From NCBI GenBank assembly GCA_037127255.1, contig JBANSL010000006.1:84003350-84067349 (forward strand): DNA of 64,000 nucleotides, given 5' to 3'. Positions 21,473 to 32,182 of this stretch are shown one piece after another; the first letter of the stretch is position 1; each line of letters starts with the position of its first letter. The notes under the pieces are model-generated. The model saw only the letters and a list, made by a program, of their open reading frames with translations. It was not told the DNA's origin and made no database searches. A program made the position numbers and the translations under genes. The DNA is from Persicaria tinctoria (taxonomy: Eukaryota > Streptophyta > Magnoliopsida > Caryophyllales > Polygonaceae).

Positions 21473-22504
21473 TTAAGGCAAATGATAAATATACCTTGAT
21501 GATGATGATGCTGGAGTGCACCCACCAAGCCGCCACTTTAACCTCAAAAAAAAAACCAAGTTGTTACGCTGTATCGATTCAAGAAGACAGCCATCGATCG
21601 GCTGCGACTTAATCCTTGCCGGTTTAACGGAGCCGGACTGGTTCTCCGCCTCCTCGCCGGAGTTACTCAGGCCAATGGTTTCGCCCCACACTTTCTTCTC
21701 CAATAGGCTCGCAAAGCTTTGGACTTCAATGGCCTCCTTATCCGTCGTCTCATCATCATCTTCCGGATCTACAGGTGAATCCGCTGGATGTTCGAACGAA
21801 TTCTTTACCCCGACCATCTCGTCTCCGGCTCCACGCTGATCTCGAAGCCGAACCCACTGCCTCGGGGACTCGCCGTCCACATCCCTAGGCACCAACCGGT
21901 TTCGACACTGCCTCGGAGGTGGCGCATGAGTGCGTCGTTTGTCTCAACAAGTTCGAGAACAACGAGCCTCTCCGATTGATCCCGAAATGCGATCATCGGC
22001 ACCAACCGGTTTCTTCTGCTTCTCCTCTCCTGAATGCTACTTTGAACAATTAAAATTAATTGATCCACCACAAGACGATCCCTAAATTCCACCATAGGCA
22101 AAGGGGATGGCTCTAGCTATGTCGCCGATCGCAGGCTTGTTTGAGATCAAGCAGATGTAACGGAGATCGCAATTTGAGTGTCGCTCCTCTTCTCCATCAT
22201 CATCAGAGGTGAAACCAGCGGCTGCGTAGCGACCTCCACTTCGTCGTCTCCATCGGACCGTCGCTAGCTCCTGGATCCGACGCCACTTGACACAATCCGT
22301 TCTAGCGCCGATTAGGGCTGAGACCTTGACGATATCACCTTTCCTTGCCGCCGAGCAAAACCGCTCTTCCATGTCTGATTCGCCCAACTGTGTGAATGAA
22401 AACTTGAAGGTCGGAAGCAACGGAAGCAGACGACATCCGTGAATCCCGAATTTCGGACTCCTCCTCTGTTTCTCTCCTAGGTCTGATTGATCAATTAAAA
22501 TCAA
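21473..22504 (-). other. GC-rich, gene-like segment inside Copia-J
   Basis: Three overlapping minus-strand open frames (21473-21895, 21805-22101, 22082-22504) and a plus-strand RING-H2 piece lie here. The composition is clearly richer in GC than the Copia-J remnants around it. One minus-strand frame contains MEERFCSAARKGDIVKVSAL, which resembles the start of an ankyrin-repeat protein, but no repeat follows. Another is acidic (PVDPEDDDETTDKEA). The mixture of orientations suggests several fragments taken from host genes. None can be named with confidence apart from the RING piece. Confidence 0.4.
21901..22005 (+). pseudogene. RING-H2 (ATL-type ubiquitin ligase) fragment
   Basis: The plus strand reads ECVVCLNKFENNEPLRLIPK and then CDHRH. 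This is the first half of a RING-H2 finger as found in plant ATL E3 ligases, which usually read CxVCLxEF...LRLIPKCDHxFH. The first two Cys, the third Cys and the first His are present. The normal spacing to the next His is lost and the second half of the finger is absent. The break lies at a 16-base sequence (GGCACCAACCGGTTTC) that is also found 110 bp upstream (21888-21903 and 21998-22013), so a rearrangement truncated it. It is too short to be functional. Confidence 0.65.
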
Positions 22505-22566
22505 TCTTTCATTCCTTGAATCTCTTCAACCGGTATCTACTAACAAACATCAAATCGCTTCTAAAT

Positions 22567-23088
22567 TGTTAGTAAAAACCATCTAAAAGCCATCAATTGA
22601 TTCATAGAATTCATCAAACATATTGAAAAACAAGTAGAAAACTTATCTCAAAACACAAATGGATGTGGCGTGGTATATATCCGAACCCACTGCCTTAGAA
22701 GCGATTTCGCCCCGACCACGATGCAAGTCGGCTTCCTGGCATCGCCCCCAAGGTTACACAACGCTCTTCAAAAGCGTGCACTCGCAATCGAAGGGATGGA
22801 ATCACCAGGAACTCAGAACTTTTCTCAAGAGAAGAGGAGAAAGAAAAAGACGTACGTGAACTTTTCTCAAGAGAAGTGGAGAAAGAAAAAGACGTACGTC
22901 CGTTTCTTCTAAAACCTAAAATCCTTTTTTTATGATGATGGGAGCGTGTTAAAACCAACACCCCACTCTCCCACCAACTTAGGTAGTTGAGAAAAACCTT
23001 CTAACCAATTTTAAAACCATTTTCCTTTTCTTTAAATATGAATAATATTGCGAAAAATAATGCCTCTTATAAAACCTTTATTTAAGCA
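22567..23088 (-). repeat. Copia-J right LTR (522 bp)
   Basis: Same family as 17713-18193. It is 41 bp longer because a 42-bp unit is tandemly doubled (22816-22857 and 22858-22899; each begins GAACTTTTCTCAAGAG). Confidence 0.8.
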
Positions 23089-24059
23089 TTATTCTCAATA
23101 CCTGATTCGAACCCCGGAATGCCTGCTCTTTATTTACCAAATTCAAGGTATAGTGTTAATGAATCAGAAAGTGGGGATCAAGTGATCGAATATGTTTCCG
23201 ATATAGATTAATGCACATCAACCCGAAACAGGAGCCTTAAAATTTTTGAAGCTGGTAAGGTTCATCTCAAAACTAAAGGCCGGGTTGTATTACACTAAAA
23301 AGCATTACTTATTTATTTGGATCTACACTTGAACGTACAGTAATGGCAATAGCAATTAACAAGTCAAATGGACCGTCGATTATGGAGAAGTTATAATATT
23401 AAATATAAAAAATTAAAGGAAGCTTTAATCAGAAAGGTCAAAGATTGCAATTTAAAAGACTATCTTAGAAATCACGAATATTCAATCTCTACCGCAGAGT
23501 GGAAATTCGGTCAAATTAATAACAGCTTCTTCAATCAATGTAAGCCATTCTTTAAACAAATTTGGATTTGCAATTGTTAGAATTATTTTATAATTCGAAC
23601 ATTATTTATATATACGCACAAACGATATAAAAGTCTAATTTACGTAATTAGATAAGTAATTTTTATTCATTAAGAATTAACCATTATTAGGATAAATAAT
23701 ATATATTCGTTATATATTAATTTATCTAATATATACAGAAATAAAAAGCAGAAACTCCTAACTCCTTATCCCTAACCCTAGAAAGTCTGTTTGTCAGACG
23801 TTCTCTCAGGAAAAGAAAACTCATAGAGAACTCTCCTTTGTGGGGATAGCCTTCTTCCTCTCCAATGCTCTTCCATTGTGTGTAGGCTGTGAATCATAGG
23901 TTCTCCACTGCTCCTGAATCTCTAACGAGATTTAGTGCTATGGAGATCTACCCGGTGATCAAATTCGAAGGCAAGACGATCTAAATTCCGCTTCCGCTAC
24001 TCGAGGTAATCCGTTTATCCCTCAAATTCTATCAGCAATCATTTTTTACAAGTACAGGT
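23089..24059. other. Spacer between Copia-J and Copia-1
   Basis: No recognised gene. A 70-codon plus-strand frame (23368-23580) shows no known domain. 23580-23740 is very AT-rich. 23800-24050 looks like an LTR or leader (TTCTCTCAGG, GATCTACCCGGTGATC). It could be the last part of the Copia-1 3' LTR, whose left edge is not sharply defined. Confidence 0.35.
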
Positions 24060-24627
24060 ACTAACATATTGCCACTCAATGGCGTTAGTGGATGTAGACC
24101 GAACTTAGTTTCTGTGAAGGGGCTAGAGCTGCAGTGAAGCCTGGTTTGAGAGCCATTGAATAAAAATGTATTTGCTCCCGACAGTGGTGCAGATTGTATG
24201 CGAGGAAACATCCCCTAATGATTTCACCGGCTTCTCTCACGTGTGCACTCGAGGTAGAGAAGTTGGAACTGGAACAGGCGCTCAGAACGGGAAAAGGGTA
24301 GGAGAAAATAGGAGAGGGAGAGAGGCGATTGTAACCCAACCCTCAACCCTCCTTATATAGCCGCAGAGATCAACCCTTCGCCCGCAAGAAAAGATCTGCA
24401 GAGGAAGATTCTTCTCTATCTTCAGAAGATCGTTGCTATCCAAAAACGGTTTTCAAAGATTTCTGAAAAGATATTTTTTCTAGTGAAAATCAGATATTCA
24501 TGGATAAGCACAGATAGTAGAAGAGTCTCCTTAAAAACCCTTTAGGATACCCTTGAACTTTCCATGTGGGATGTGGGAAGTCCAAAGGGCACCTTAAAAC
24601 CACCTTCTAAATGCATTATCTCCAGCA
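24060..24627 (-). repeat. Copia-1 3' LTR
   Basis: Starts TGCTGGAGATAATGC at 24627 on the minus strand. It shares with 56140-57259 the blocks AAGGAGACTC, the TATA region (TTATATAG at 24352-24360) and CATCCACTAACGCC. It has a single copy of the promoter unit that is repeated four times in the 5' LTR, and lacks the 100-bp block present at about 57050-57146. Confidence 0.75.
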
Positions 24628-24628
24628 A

Positions 24629-24643
24629 TCTCCCACAAAAGCA
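24629..24643 (-). promoter_or_regulatory. Copia-1 polypurine tract
   Basis: The minus strand reads TTTTGTGGGAGATTG directly before the LTR, a usual Copia plus-strand primer. Confidence 0.75.
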
Positions 24644-25083
24644 CATAGAAGGGTTTAAAAACTGAGGTTTTGAAAACAAGTTCTGAGCGTGTAGAGGTTA
24701 GTACTTAACTGGTGATGTCTTGCAACTTGAATCAACGTACACACAGCGAAACTAGTGATCCCTTCGATAGAGAGAATGGCCAGAGGCCTTGAGTTCCTTC
24801 ACTTAGGGGTAAACCAACAACACACACCTTATCACATAAGGCATCCAAGTTTTGGCATACCTTGGGTGCTCATGAGTGTTCTAGTGACGACTGCCCTAAG
24901 TCTCACCTTGGAGGGTTGTCAATCTCTCACACTCACGTAGGTGACTTCAACTTATCTATCCCAATATAGAATACCCCCACAATAGATTAAGAAGTTATTA
25001 AGAGCTCTAAGCTAGGCTCAACCTCTCATTTGTTGTCTCAATATAGAATAACTAATGTATGGGCTATAGAATCATTAAGATTG

Positions 25084-26390
25084 TTAACTCAACCTCACTA
25101 TACACTTTCCATAGGAATGGGAGATGTGTATCTCATAAGGGTCTTTCCATGGCTTACGTTCGACCAAATCAAGGACTAGCCTTCTGCAAATTCCTTTGGT
25201 CAATGGATCCGCGATGTTCCTCTGTGACTGCACATACTCTAAAGAGAGTACCCCATTTCTTATCAACTGCCTCACAACCTCATGTTGGATGCGTATATGC
25301 CTCTTCTTGCCGTTATATGCTCCGATGTTTTCTACTCCAATGGCAGCATGTGAGTCACAGTGTAGAAAAATCGCAGCGGCTGGATGCCCCCACATTGGTA
25401 TATCTGCTATTAGGCTTCTCGGCCACTCAACCTCTTGTCTTGCTAGATCTAGAGCTATGAACTCTTACTATATCATCGATCGGGCTATGCAACTCTGCTT
25501 TGCAGACTTCCATGAGACAGCTGCACCACACAATGTAAAAACATATCCACTAGTGGAGCAAATTTCTTCAGTCCCACTTACCCAGTTTGCATCACAATAT
25601 CCTTCTAGAACGTAGGGAAAACCCTCAAAATGTAATCCCCAATCAAGAGTGCATCTAAGGTATCTCATTAACCTTCTAAGTGCAATCCAATTTTCTTTGC
25701 TAGGATTATGTGTATATCTAATGAACCTACTTACTGCATAAGCTATGTCAGGTCGAGTATATAGTTCATCAAAAACATTAGGCTCCCAATAAATTTAGCG
25801 TATTCCTATTGGGAAACACATATACCTGAGTTCTTCATTCTGGAGCTACAAAGATAGTTATTAATTCGTTAGCGCCGCATAAAAACACTAACTATACGGC
25901 AGCATCATATGGGGTCCTAACTGGCGTCCCATACATCATAGTTGTTAAACTTCTTCAATACCTTCTCTACATAATGGGACTGAGACAAAGTAAATCCATT
26001 TTTAGTTCTAGTCACTTTAACACCTAGAATCACATCTGTTTCACCTAAGTCTTTCATTTCAAAGCGAGAGGAAAGAAACTTTTTGGTTTCATTTATCACA
26101 TGCATGTTAGTGCCAAATATCAACATACCATCAACATATAGGCACACAATCAAACAACCATATTCTTTTTGGTTTCACATGCGAGAGGAAAGAAACTTTT
26201 TGGTTTCATTGTACATCTTGGTATAAACACATACATCAGATCCACTAACCATAAATCCAAAACTCAACACAGTGTTATGGAATTTCTCATACCATTGTTT
26301 AGGGGCTTGCTTTAGGCCATAGGGAGATTTCTTTAACCTACAAACCATATTCTCCTTACCTGGAACCACAAAACCCGGAGGTTGGTCCAT
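25084..26390 (-). pseudogene. Copia-1 reverse transcriptase C-terminal half and RNase H
   Basis: In coding order it reads GFVVPGKENMVCRLKKS, YGLKQAPKQWYEKFHN, then the active-site block [33 protein letters not shown] and HCDSHAAIG. The catalytic YVDD is YVDG, so the second Asp is lost. RNase H ends with NIADPLTKGICRRLVLD. A local duplication at 26060-26210 repeats KKFLSSR, and stops or shifts occur near 26160, 25900 and 25460. The enzyme is dead. The 27743-28438 part supplies the N-terminal half. Confidence 0.85.
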
Positions 26391-26866
26391 GTGGTGGTGG
26401 GTCTACGAGGGGGCTCGGGGTGGCTAAAGCCCCCTCCCCCCCCCCCCCCACACACACACGAAAAAAGGGTATGTATATTTTTTTTTATATCTATATGTTT
26501 GTAATATAAAGAAATGAAGTAGGATAATAACATGAAGACAGTGTTTAAGGGCTTGCTTTAGGCCATAGGGAGATTTCTTTAACCTACAAACCATATTCTC
26601 CTTACCTGGAACCACAAAACCCGGAGATTGGTCCATGTGGTGGCGGGTCTACGAGGGGGCTCGGGGACACACACACACACCCACACACACACCCACACCC
26701 ACACCCACACCCACACCCACACACCCACACACACACCCCCACCCCCACCCCCACCCCCACCCCCACCCACACACACACATCCGAAAAAAGGGTATGTATA
26801 TATTTTTTTTATATCTATATGTTTGTAATATAAAGAAATGAAGTAGGATAATAACATGAAGACAGT
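26297..26866. repeat. Tandem duplication of the reverse transcriptase/hAT junction
   Basis: 26297-26542 and 26543-26866 are two copies of one unit. Each has about 95 bp of reverse transcriptase sequence, then the hAT end (GGGTCTACGAGGGGGCTCGG), a C/CA-rich tract, and the same right-hand sequence ending GAAGACAGT. The second copy is longer only in its C/CA tract. The duplication arose after the hAT element inserted. Confidence 0.8.
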
Positions 26867-27734
26867 GTGGCTCAATGGTAAGGTAAACAGTGTGGCTCAG
26901 TGGTTCGAATCTCGTTTCCCTCAATTCCACTCGTCTTTTGCATTTGTTTTTTTTAAACATCATCAGCTACACTACAATATAGTATTAAGATTTTTTGTTG
27001 GATAGCGTGGATAATTTTGTGTAAAGACAAATTTGGCCCTTTATAGTCCAAATAAAATCATTTGGAAATCTATCTTATATATTTCGAAATTTTTATCTTA
27101 AAAATAATGTATTATCATATTATAAAATTAAAAAGATTATATTTTAAAAATAAACTTTTTTCAAATTTTAAAATAAAATTCTATAAACTAGATGTTTTGA
27201 AAATAAATGTAATTTTTATAATTTTGTATGACAAAATAAATTTATTTTTGTATCGATTGATGATAAACAGAGTACGTGAAATCATACATAATATATAATA
27301 CATGTTTTTTAAGGAATAAAAACTATATAAACATCTAGTTTTTTACCCACGGATTATATAGTTTGTAAATTAATTAGTTGTGAAATCATACATAATATAT
27401 AATACTTCCATACGCAAAAACACGATGTTACCCACGGATTCTATAGTTTTTAATAATTTTTTTAATAATTTCACAGTTACTATTAATAACTATGAACTTC
27501 TTAATAAAATTTATAAAAAAAAATGGATATTTTATATAGTGTTTATGATCCTAAATAAGCATGCGTGAAAGTAAACGCGAAAGGAGGGAGTACATGAATG
27601 ACATCTTTCTCTAATGTTTTTTTTCGTTTTTTGCAGGCCAAAAAAATTGAAGTAAACCATCCTCCTTTATTTTCATTTAATTATTGAAAAGTGTTTTCAA
27701 CACCCCTTTAACAAAAATACTGGATCCGCCACTG
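26638..27734. mobile_element. hAT-N2, hAT-like element in Copia-1 reverse transcriptase
   Basis: The ends read TGGTGGCGGGTC at 26638 and, on the other strand, CAGTGGCGGATCCAG at 27734. The flanks GGTCCATG (26630-26637) and GTTCCATG (27735-27742) are an 8-bp target copy with one mismatch. It splits the frame between DLDEKIYME and DQPPGFVVPG. No transposase is seen. The interior is AT-rich, apart from the C/CA tract and a tRNA-like pair of boxes at 26868-26912. Confidence 0.7.
26668..26782. repeat. (CACACC)n and (CCCCCA)n tract
   Basis: About 115 bp of CA, CCCACA and CCCCCA repeats. The minus strand has several GGGGG runs separated by T, so G-quadruplex formation is likely, and the CA/TG part favours Z-DNA. 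Its shorter sister tract is 26434-26460. Confidence 0.9.
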
Positions 27735-27742
27735 GTTCCATG

Positions 27743-28438
27743 TATATTTTCTCATCTAGATCACCATTCAAAAAAGCAGTCTTTACATCCATTTGATGTA
27801 CCAGGAGCTTGTAATTAGATGCTAAAGAAAAAAAAGTTTTAATGGTCGCAATCTTAGTTATAGGAGAATAGGTGTCAAAATAATCTACTCCATATTTCTG
27901 TGTGAATCCTTTGATTACTAGTCTTGCGTTAAATCTTTCTATAGAACCATTTGTTCTAAGTTTTCTCTTAAAGATCCATTTACAACCAATGACCTTAAAA
28001 CCTCTAGGCAAATCAACTAGTTCCTAACTGTGATTACTTGTGATAGATTCAATTTCACTATTTATAGCATCTTTCTAAAAAACTAGCGTCAATAGAACTC
28101 ATAGCTTCTCTAAATGTTTTAGGTTCATCCTTTATCATGTGAACATAAACTAGAGCTTCATTGATTTCATCTAAATCACGGAGTTCAGTTAAGAATACAG
28201 TCTAATAATCAGGACCATTGCCAGTTTCAGATGTCTTTTACTTCTTCTAATTTCACTAGGTCCATCAACATTGATTGAAGCAGGTAAAGACAAAGATGCT
28301 GGTTCAGAAATAGAAGAAATATTATCATGATCTTTCTTCAAAGGAAAAATATGCTCCAAAAATTCAGGATCACGATATTCACACATAGATTTGTCATGCA
28401 AGCACAAAAACCTATATGCAACACTGTTCTCAGCATAA
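27743..28438 (-). pseudogene. Copia-1 integrase C-terminus and reverse transcriptase N-terminal half
   Basis: From the right edge it reads YAENSVAYRFLCLHDKS, then EYRDPEFLEHIFPLKK, the usual link between Copia integrase and polymerase. Then come LPRGFKVIGCKWIFKRKL, RLVIKGFTQKYGVDYFDTYS and VKTAFLNGDLDEKIYME. The first catalytic Asp of reverse transcriptase (in QMDVKTAF) is present. The frame breaks at about 28190 and 28020. Gypsy-C abuts on the right and hAT-N2 on the left. Confidence 0.85.
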
Positions 28439-28443
28439 ATAAC

Positions 28444-29190
28444 TAATGTGCGCTCAAATAACCATGATTTTCACTTACATCCATATCGATTTATGTATGC
28501 ATTTCATGTTTCTGGGTTTGATTTATACAGAATCTATGTAGTTTATGCTTATTTGCCAATTATGGAGGTCTACACTAGTTTCTGTTTAACTTCGCAGAAA
28601 TCGAGACATTTTACAAGCAATTCGAAGAAGGGAAGAAAACTGTCAAAATGATCGAGGTCGACTACAAAGAGTCCAAGGTTGAGCGGAAGCCGAACCAGAA
28701 CACTTCGAGCAGAAGAAGAGAAGAAAGCCACTCAACAGGACCAGTCGACGTCGACCAAACTGGTCGTTGTGGAGTACTTTTGGTCGATAATACCTCCTGA
28801 GATCGAGACCTAGCATGAGACTAGTCGAGAACACAAAGTCTAGTCGACGTCTAGTAAACTACTCGATGTCGAGTACATGTCGAGAGTAGTCCGAGTCGAG
28901 ATCGAGGACGAATCTGAGAAGAAGACGTCGACCAAACTTTTGGGCAGCTGCAGGAAAGTCGACAGTGTTGTTCAATATCGAGTACTATACTCGACATCAA
29001 GTAACTCTTTTGGTCGATTTTGAGAGCGATTTGGAGCTTAAGTTGTGAGCGCTGACATGCTTCCTCGTGGATACGATCCTGAATACCCTACCACTACATC
29101 AGGAGGGATTCTTGTAATTTTATTTGCTTGCACAGGGAGTTGGTTTGATATTATATTTTATATTTATTTGACTAGTTTCCCTCCACAACA
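28444..29190 (+). repeat. Gypsy-C 5' LTR with internal deletion (747 bp)
   Basis: Starts TAATGTGCGCTCAAATAACC and ends CCTCCACAACA. Compared with the 3' LTR and the Gypsy-A LTR it lacks about 1 kb covering the TATA box and leader hairpin. The deletion joins the U3 array of TCGA palindromes (about 28740-28910) to the U5 array (about 28925-29025). Confidence 0.85.
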
Positions 29191-29195
29191 AATTT

Positions 29196-29213
29196 TGGCG
29201 CCGTTGCAGGGGA
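29196..29213 (+). promoter_or_regulatory. Gypsy-C primer binding site, tRNA-Asp type
   Basis: TGGCGCCGTTGCAGGGGA, one mismatch to the complement of the tRNA-Asp 3' end, as in Gypsy-A. Confidence 0.88.
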
Positions 29214-29355
29214 AGCTATCAATCGCGCCCTTTTTAGTTCCTTTTTACTCTTTTATTTTTCTTTTTGTTTTACAGGTGCATGCGAAGAACTGATTGCACA
29301 CCCATCGATCCTATTTTTCTTTTTCCATCTTCAGAAAAGGCTAAGGAGGAGATTC

Positions 29356-31169
29356 ATGTCGACTACCATCGAGAACGAAGGACAACTCACACCAGCACAT
29401 GAGCTTGAGAAACTCTGCAGACGGGTAAAGGAGTTCACCACCAGGGAGGCAGAATACGCCTGGCGAGAGGCGGAATATGCACAGATGCAGTAAAGGTGGG
29501 AGGCAAGGGTAGATCGCAAAGCCCATGCTAGAAGAGAACTCAAGGAACAACTTCGGAATGTCCCTGCAAGCGCAAAGGAATATATGTATTCGACTTTGCA
29601 TGTTCCAGAATAACCAATCGTTCTCCCTCGCGTTAATTATGAAATCCATCCTTCTTTTATTTCTGAAATTAAGAGGAATCAATTTCAGAGGAGATCCAAT
29701 GAATGCGATTTAGAGCACATAACTATTTTTGTAAAATTATGTGTGTTGGAGAAATGTTCATTGTGGGGGTTTTCATTTATGTCTTTTGAACTTCCTTTTT
29801 TGTCCCACATTGAATACTAAGGGGTTTGGGGGGTTGTTTTTAAGGAGGAGTTATTGAAGGGGTTATTGAGAGTTGGGATAGGGATCCCACAAGCGCGCAC
29901 CACCAGCACCACCGCCACCGCCGCCGGTCCGGTCCGTGTTCGTGACACGTGCGCGGTGTGGTGTGGTGCTGGTCATGTTTTACGTCGTGTTTTAATTCCA
30001 TCAATAAAATTGGCCTCGGATAGAGTTGAATTAGGGTTTGACCGATTCAGCTTTGTCACACGTTTTTGAAAAACGGTTTCTGATTTGGTCCGAGATTTCA
30101 GGGAGGTGGAGCGTCTCTTCTCTGGTTTTAAACCGACGCTGCCCTTCAGTTTTTCACTCAGAAAACTCGAAACTCCTCCTTCTCTCTTTTTCTTTTGCAA
30201 CCGTTCTGGGTCCTGGGTGGTTCCATTGCTTCGACGGCGAGTGCACGCCTGAGAAGCCGTTGTGTATCCTTGGGGGGCGACGCCAGTAGCCGACCTGCAC
30301 CGTGGTGTCGGGGCGATTTCGCTTCTAAGGCAGTTGTTCCATTTATACCACGCCACAACCTTAAACACGGGTTTTCACTGATTTTTCTAAGCGGTTTTCC
30401 CAAACTAAATTGAGGCTACATTCGCAGATTCAATCCAACAATGTGAAGCTATTGCAGATAGTGTCAATCTAGAATATCTTAAACTAAAGGCTTTTCAATG
30501 GTCTTTTGCAGGGAAAGCTCAACATTGGCTCGAGGGTTTGGCTCTATAATCTATTCACACGTGGAATGAGCTAAGGGATTTGTTTCTTGATAAATTCTTT
30601 ACTCCCGCCAAAACAACGCAGCTCAGACAGCAGATCACGACTTTCAAACAGGAGTCAGAGGAAACACTCGCACAGGTCTAGGAGCACTACAAACGACTGC
30701 TGAAATCATGTCCTACGCATGGGATACCTTTGAGACGTTGGCCAACTACGACAAAGGAGCGGATCCACCAACAAAGAAGCGGATCAACAACTATACGACT
30801 TACAAGTATCTCGAGCACACACCACGGCGTGCTTTTGATACCTTTGAGATGTTGGTCAACTACGACAACTCTTATGGGACTTCTGCGGCCACTGATGAAA
30901 GGTATGAAAGGCATGCCCCATCTATGCCATTATATGAGCCAACAAAGGAAGTTGATCCAGATGTCAAGGATCAGTTTCACAACGATCAGGTATGTCGTCT
31001 CACCAAACAAGTTAAAATTCTGTTTAAAAACCAACCTTGTTTGGAGTGTGGGTTTGTGAGGCACAACACTACTGCGTGCCTACATGCCGACCATGTGCAG
31101 GTTGCAGAGACCCACAAAGAGGAGCGCTATGCGAGGGGAAAGTACTCAGGGCAACACCAGCCCTAGCAT
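29356..31169 (+). pseudogene. Gypsy-C gag, interrupted by a solo LTR
   Basis: Starts at ATG 29356 (MSTTIENEGQLTPAHELEKL). An N-terminal coiled, charged region is followed by VLPRVNYEI-like sequence, then the S1 solo LTR (29744-30440). After it the frame gives YLKLKAFQWSFAGKAQHWL, QLRQQITTFKQ and RINNYTTYKYLEHTPRRA. A CCHC knuckle (CLECGFVRHNTTAC) is intact near 31040. Stops at about 29490, 29610, 30550 and 30680 and a partial duplication of the 'ETLANYD' segment (30730 and 30850) show decay. Gag would package the element RNA. Confidence 0.8.
29744..30440 (+). mobile_element. S1, Copia-type solo LTR (697 bp)
   Basis: Termini TGTTGG and CCAACA with exact 5-bp target copies ATGTG (29739-29743 and 30441-30445). 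It lies in Gypsy-C gag, whose sequence continues on both sides. It shares GCTTCTAAGGCAGT and ACCACGCCACAACC with the LTRs of Copia-J in reverse orientation. A solo LTR is left when the two LTRs of one element recombine. Confidence 0.9.
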
Positions 31170-31456
31170 CAAAGAGACCCCCCGCCCTACAGAGCTCCTG
31201 GTCACCCTGACAGGGAAGGTAAGAAAGATGACCTGTAGGTTATTCTTGATGAAATGCAGAGGAATCACATAGAAAGCAAGCAATCCATCAATTCCATCCA
31301 CACTCAACTGCACGACATCAACTCCAGACTTGGGGAGATCGACATCTGGTGAAAAACTATGGAGACCCAAATGGGTCAATTTCATCAATCCCCAAACAAT
31401 CACGTACGCTCCCTGGATCTTCTGAACCAAATCCTAAGAATAAATCTGTAGGATAG

Positions 31457-31690
31457 GTGGCTGCCATGAATATAAGGAGTGGGCGACAACTGCAAACGCC
31501 CGAACAGAAAACGGAGGAGGAAACTGAAGGAGACTACTTGACGTCGACCAAACCAGTCGACGTTGACCAGAATCTAGTCGATGTCGACCAGAATGCAGAA
31601 CCTGCCCAGAAGTGGACTTCTCCAGTCGATGTCGACTAGCCCGTACTCGACGTCGACCACACTCCAGCACCGTCGAGGAAGAAAATGTTG
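31457..31690 (+). pseudogene. Gypsy-C gag-protease linker coding TCGA-palindrome units
   Basis: An open stretch (ATG 31463) of about 60 codons in which TCGA-palindrome units read VDVDQ (TKPVDVDQNLVDVDQNAEP). The array is at about 31545-31660. It links gag with the protease and ends at a TAG. In the protease-distal array (32400-32640) the same DNA unit is read in other frames as STST and STSP. Confidence 0.6.
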
Positions 31691-31849
31691 CCATTCCCAA
31701 CAAAATCTTTGAATGACCCAGCGGAGAAAAAGTTCCAGAGTTTCGTGAAGATGCTCTAGAGACTCAACGTCACCATTCCTTTCACAGAAGCCCTTCACAA
31801 GATACCTTCATATGTCAAGTTCCTTAAAGACATCCAGAGAAAAGGCCAG

Positions 31850-32182
31850 ATCCAGGTAAGTTTTCTATAACTATCGGATTCAGTCAATACAAATTCAATG
31901 CTTTATGCGACTTAGGAGCCAGCGTCAACATCATGATGTTATCAATCTGGTCCAAAGTCATGATAGGAGCTCTAGAGCCTATGGATGCCCGACTCTACAT
32001 GGCGAACAACACAGTGGTCATCTCAACATGCATGGTGGATGATGTATCGGTGGAAGTAGGTAAGTTATTAATCCCTGCTGATTTCTTAGTTATTGATATG
32101 GCAGAGGACCCTTCTTGTCCAATCATTCTAGGAAGGCCTTTTTTAGCGACTATGGATGCCAACATAAGCGTAAGGAAGTGAG
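31850..32182 (+). pseudogene. Gypsy-C aspartic protease
   Basis: The retropepsin domain reads FSITIGFSQYKFNALCDLGA, with the catalytic DLGAS intact, then MDARLYMANN, VEVGKLLIPADFLVIDMAE, and CPIILGRPFLATMDANI. It ends in a stop at about 32181. The motif is better kept than in Gypsy-A (DLEAN). It would process Gag. The frame is interrupted upstream around 31757 and 31850, so a complete product is unlikely. Confidence 0.75.

Larger units (their letters stand above)
17713..23088 (-). mobile_element. Copia-J, decayed Copia element with a captured segment
   Basis: Two related LTRs in the same orientation (17713-18193 and 22567-23088) enclose 4.37 kb. The left internal part holds minus-strand remains of RNase H, reverse transcriptase and integrase related to Copia-1. 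The right internal part (21473-22504) is GC-rich and unlike Copia. The 5-bp outer flanks (CCTGA and TTATT) do not match, so the pair may have been joined by recombination or one edge has eroded. Confidence 0.65.

Noticed and set aside
17708..23093. Copia-J as a simple complete insertion
   Set aside because: The outer 5-bp flanks do not match and the interior is mixed, so a straightforward single insertion is not supported.
23138..23160. TTCGAACCCCGGAATGCC as the 3' half of a tRNA
   Set aside because: It looks like a B box, but there is no A box or cloverleaf upstream.
26868..26912. tRNA gene
   Set aside because: A and B box matches exist, but spacing is short and there is no acceptor stem or anticodon arm.
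26579..26963. Several overlapping open frames of 66-104 codons on both strands
   Set aside because: They are produced by the (CACACC)n/(CCCCCA)n tract (Thr/His/Pro and Gly/Val/Trp runs) and have no protein character.
31545..31660. VDVDQ repeats considered as a protein repeat domain
   Set aside because: The same DNA unit occurs in non-coding LTRs and in other frames, so the repeat is a DNA feature.
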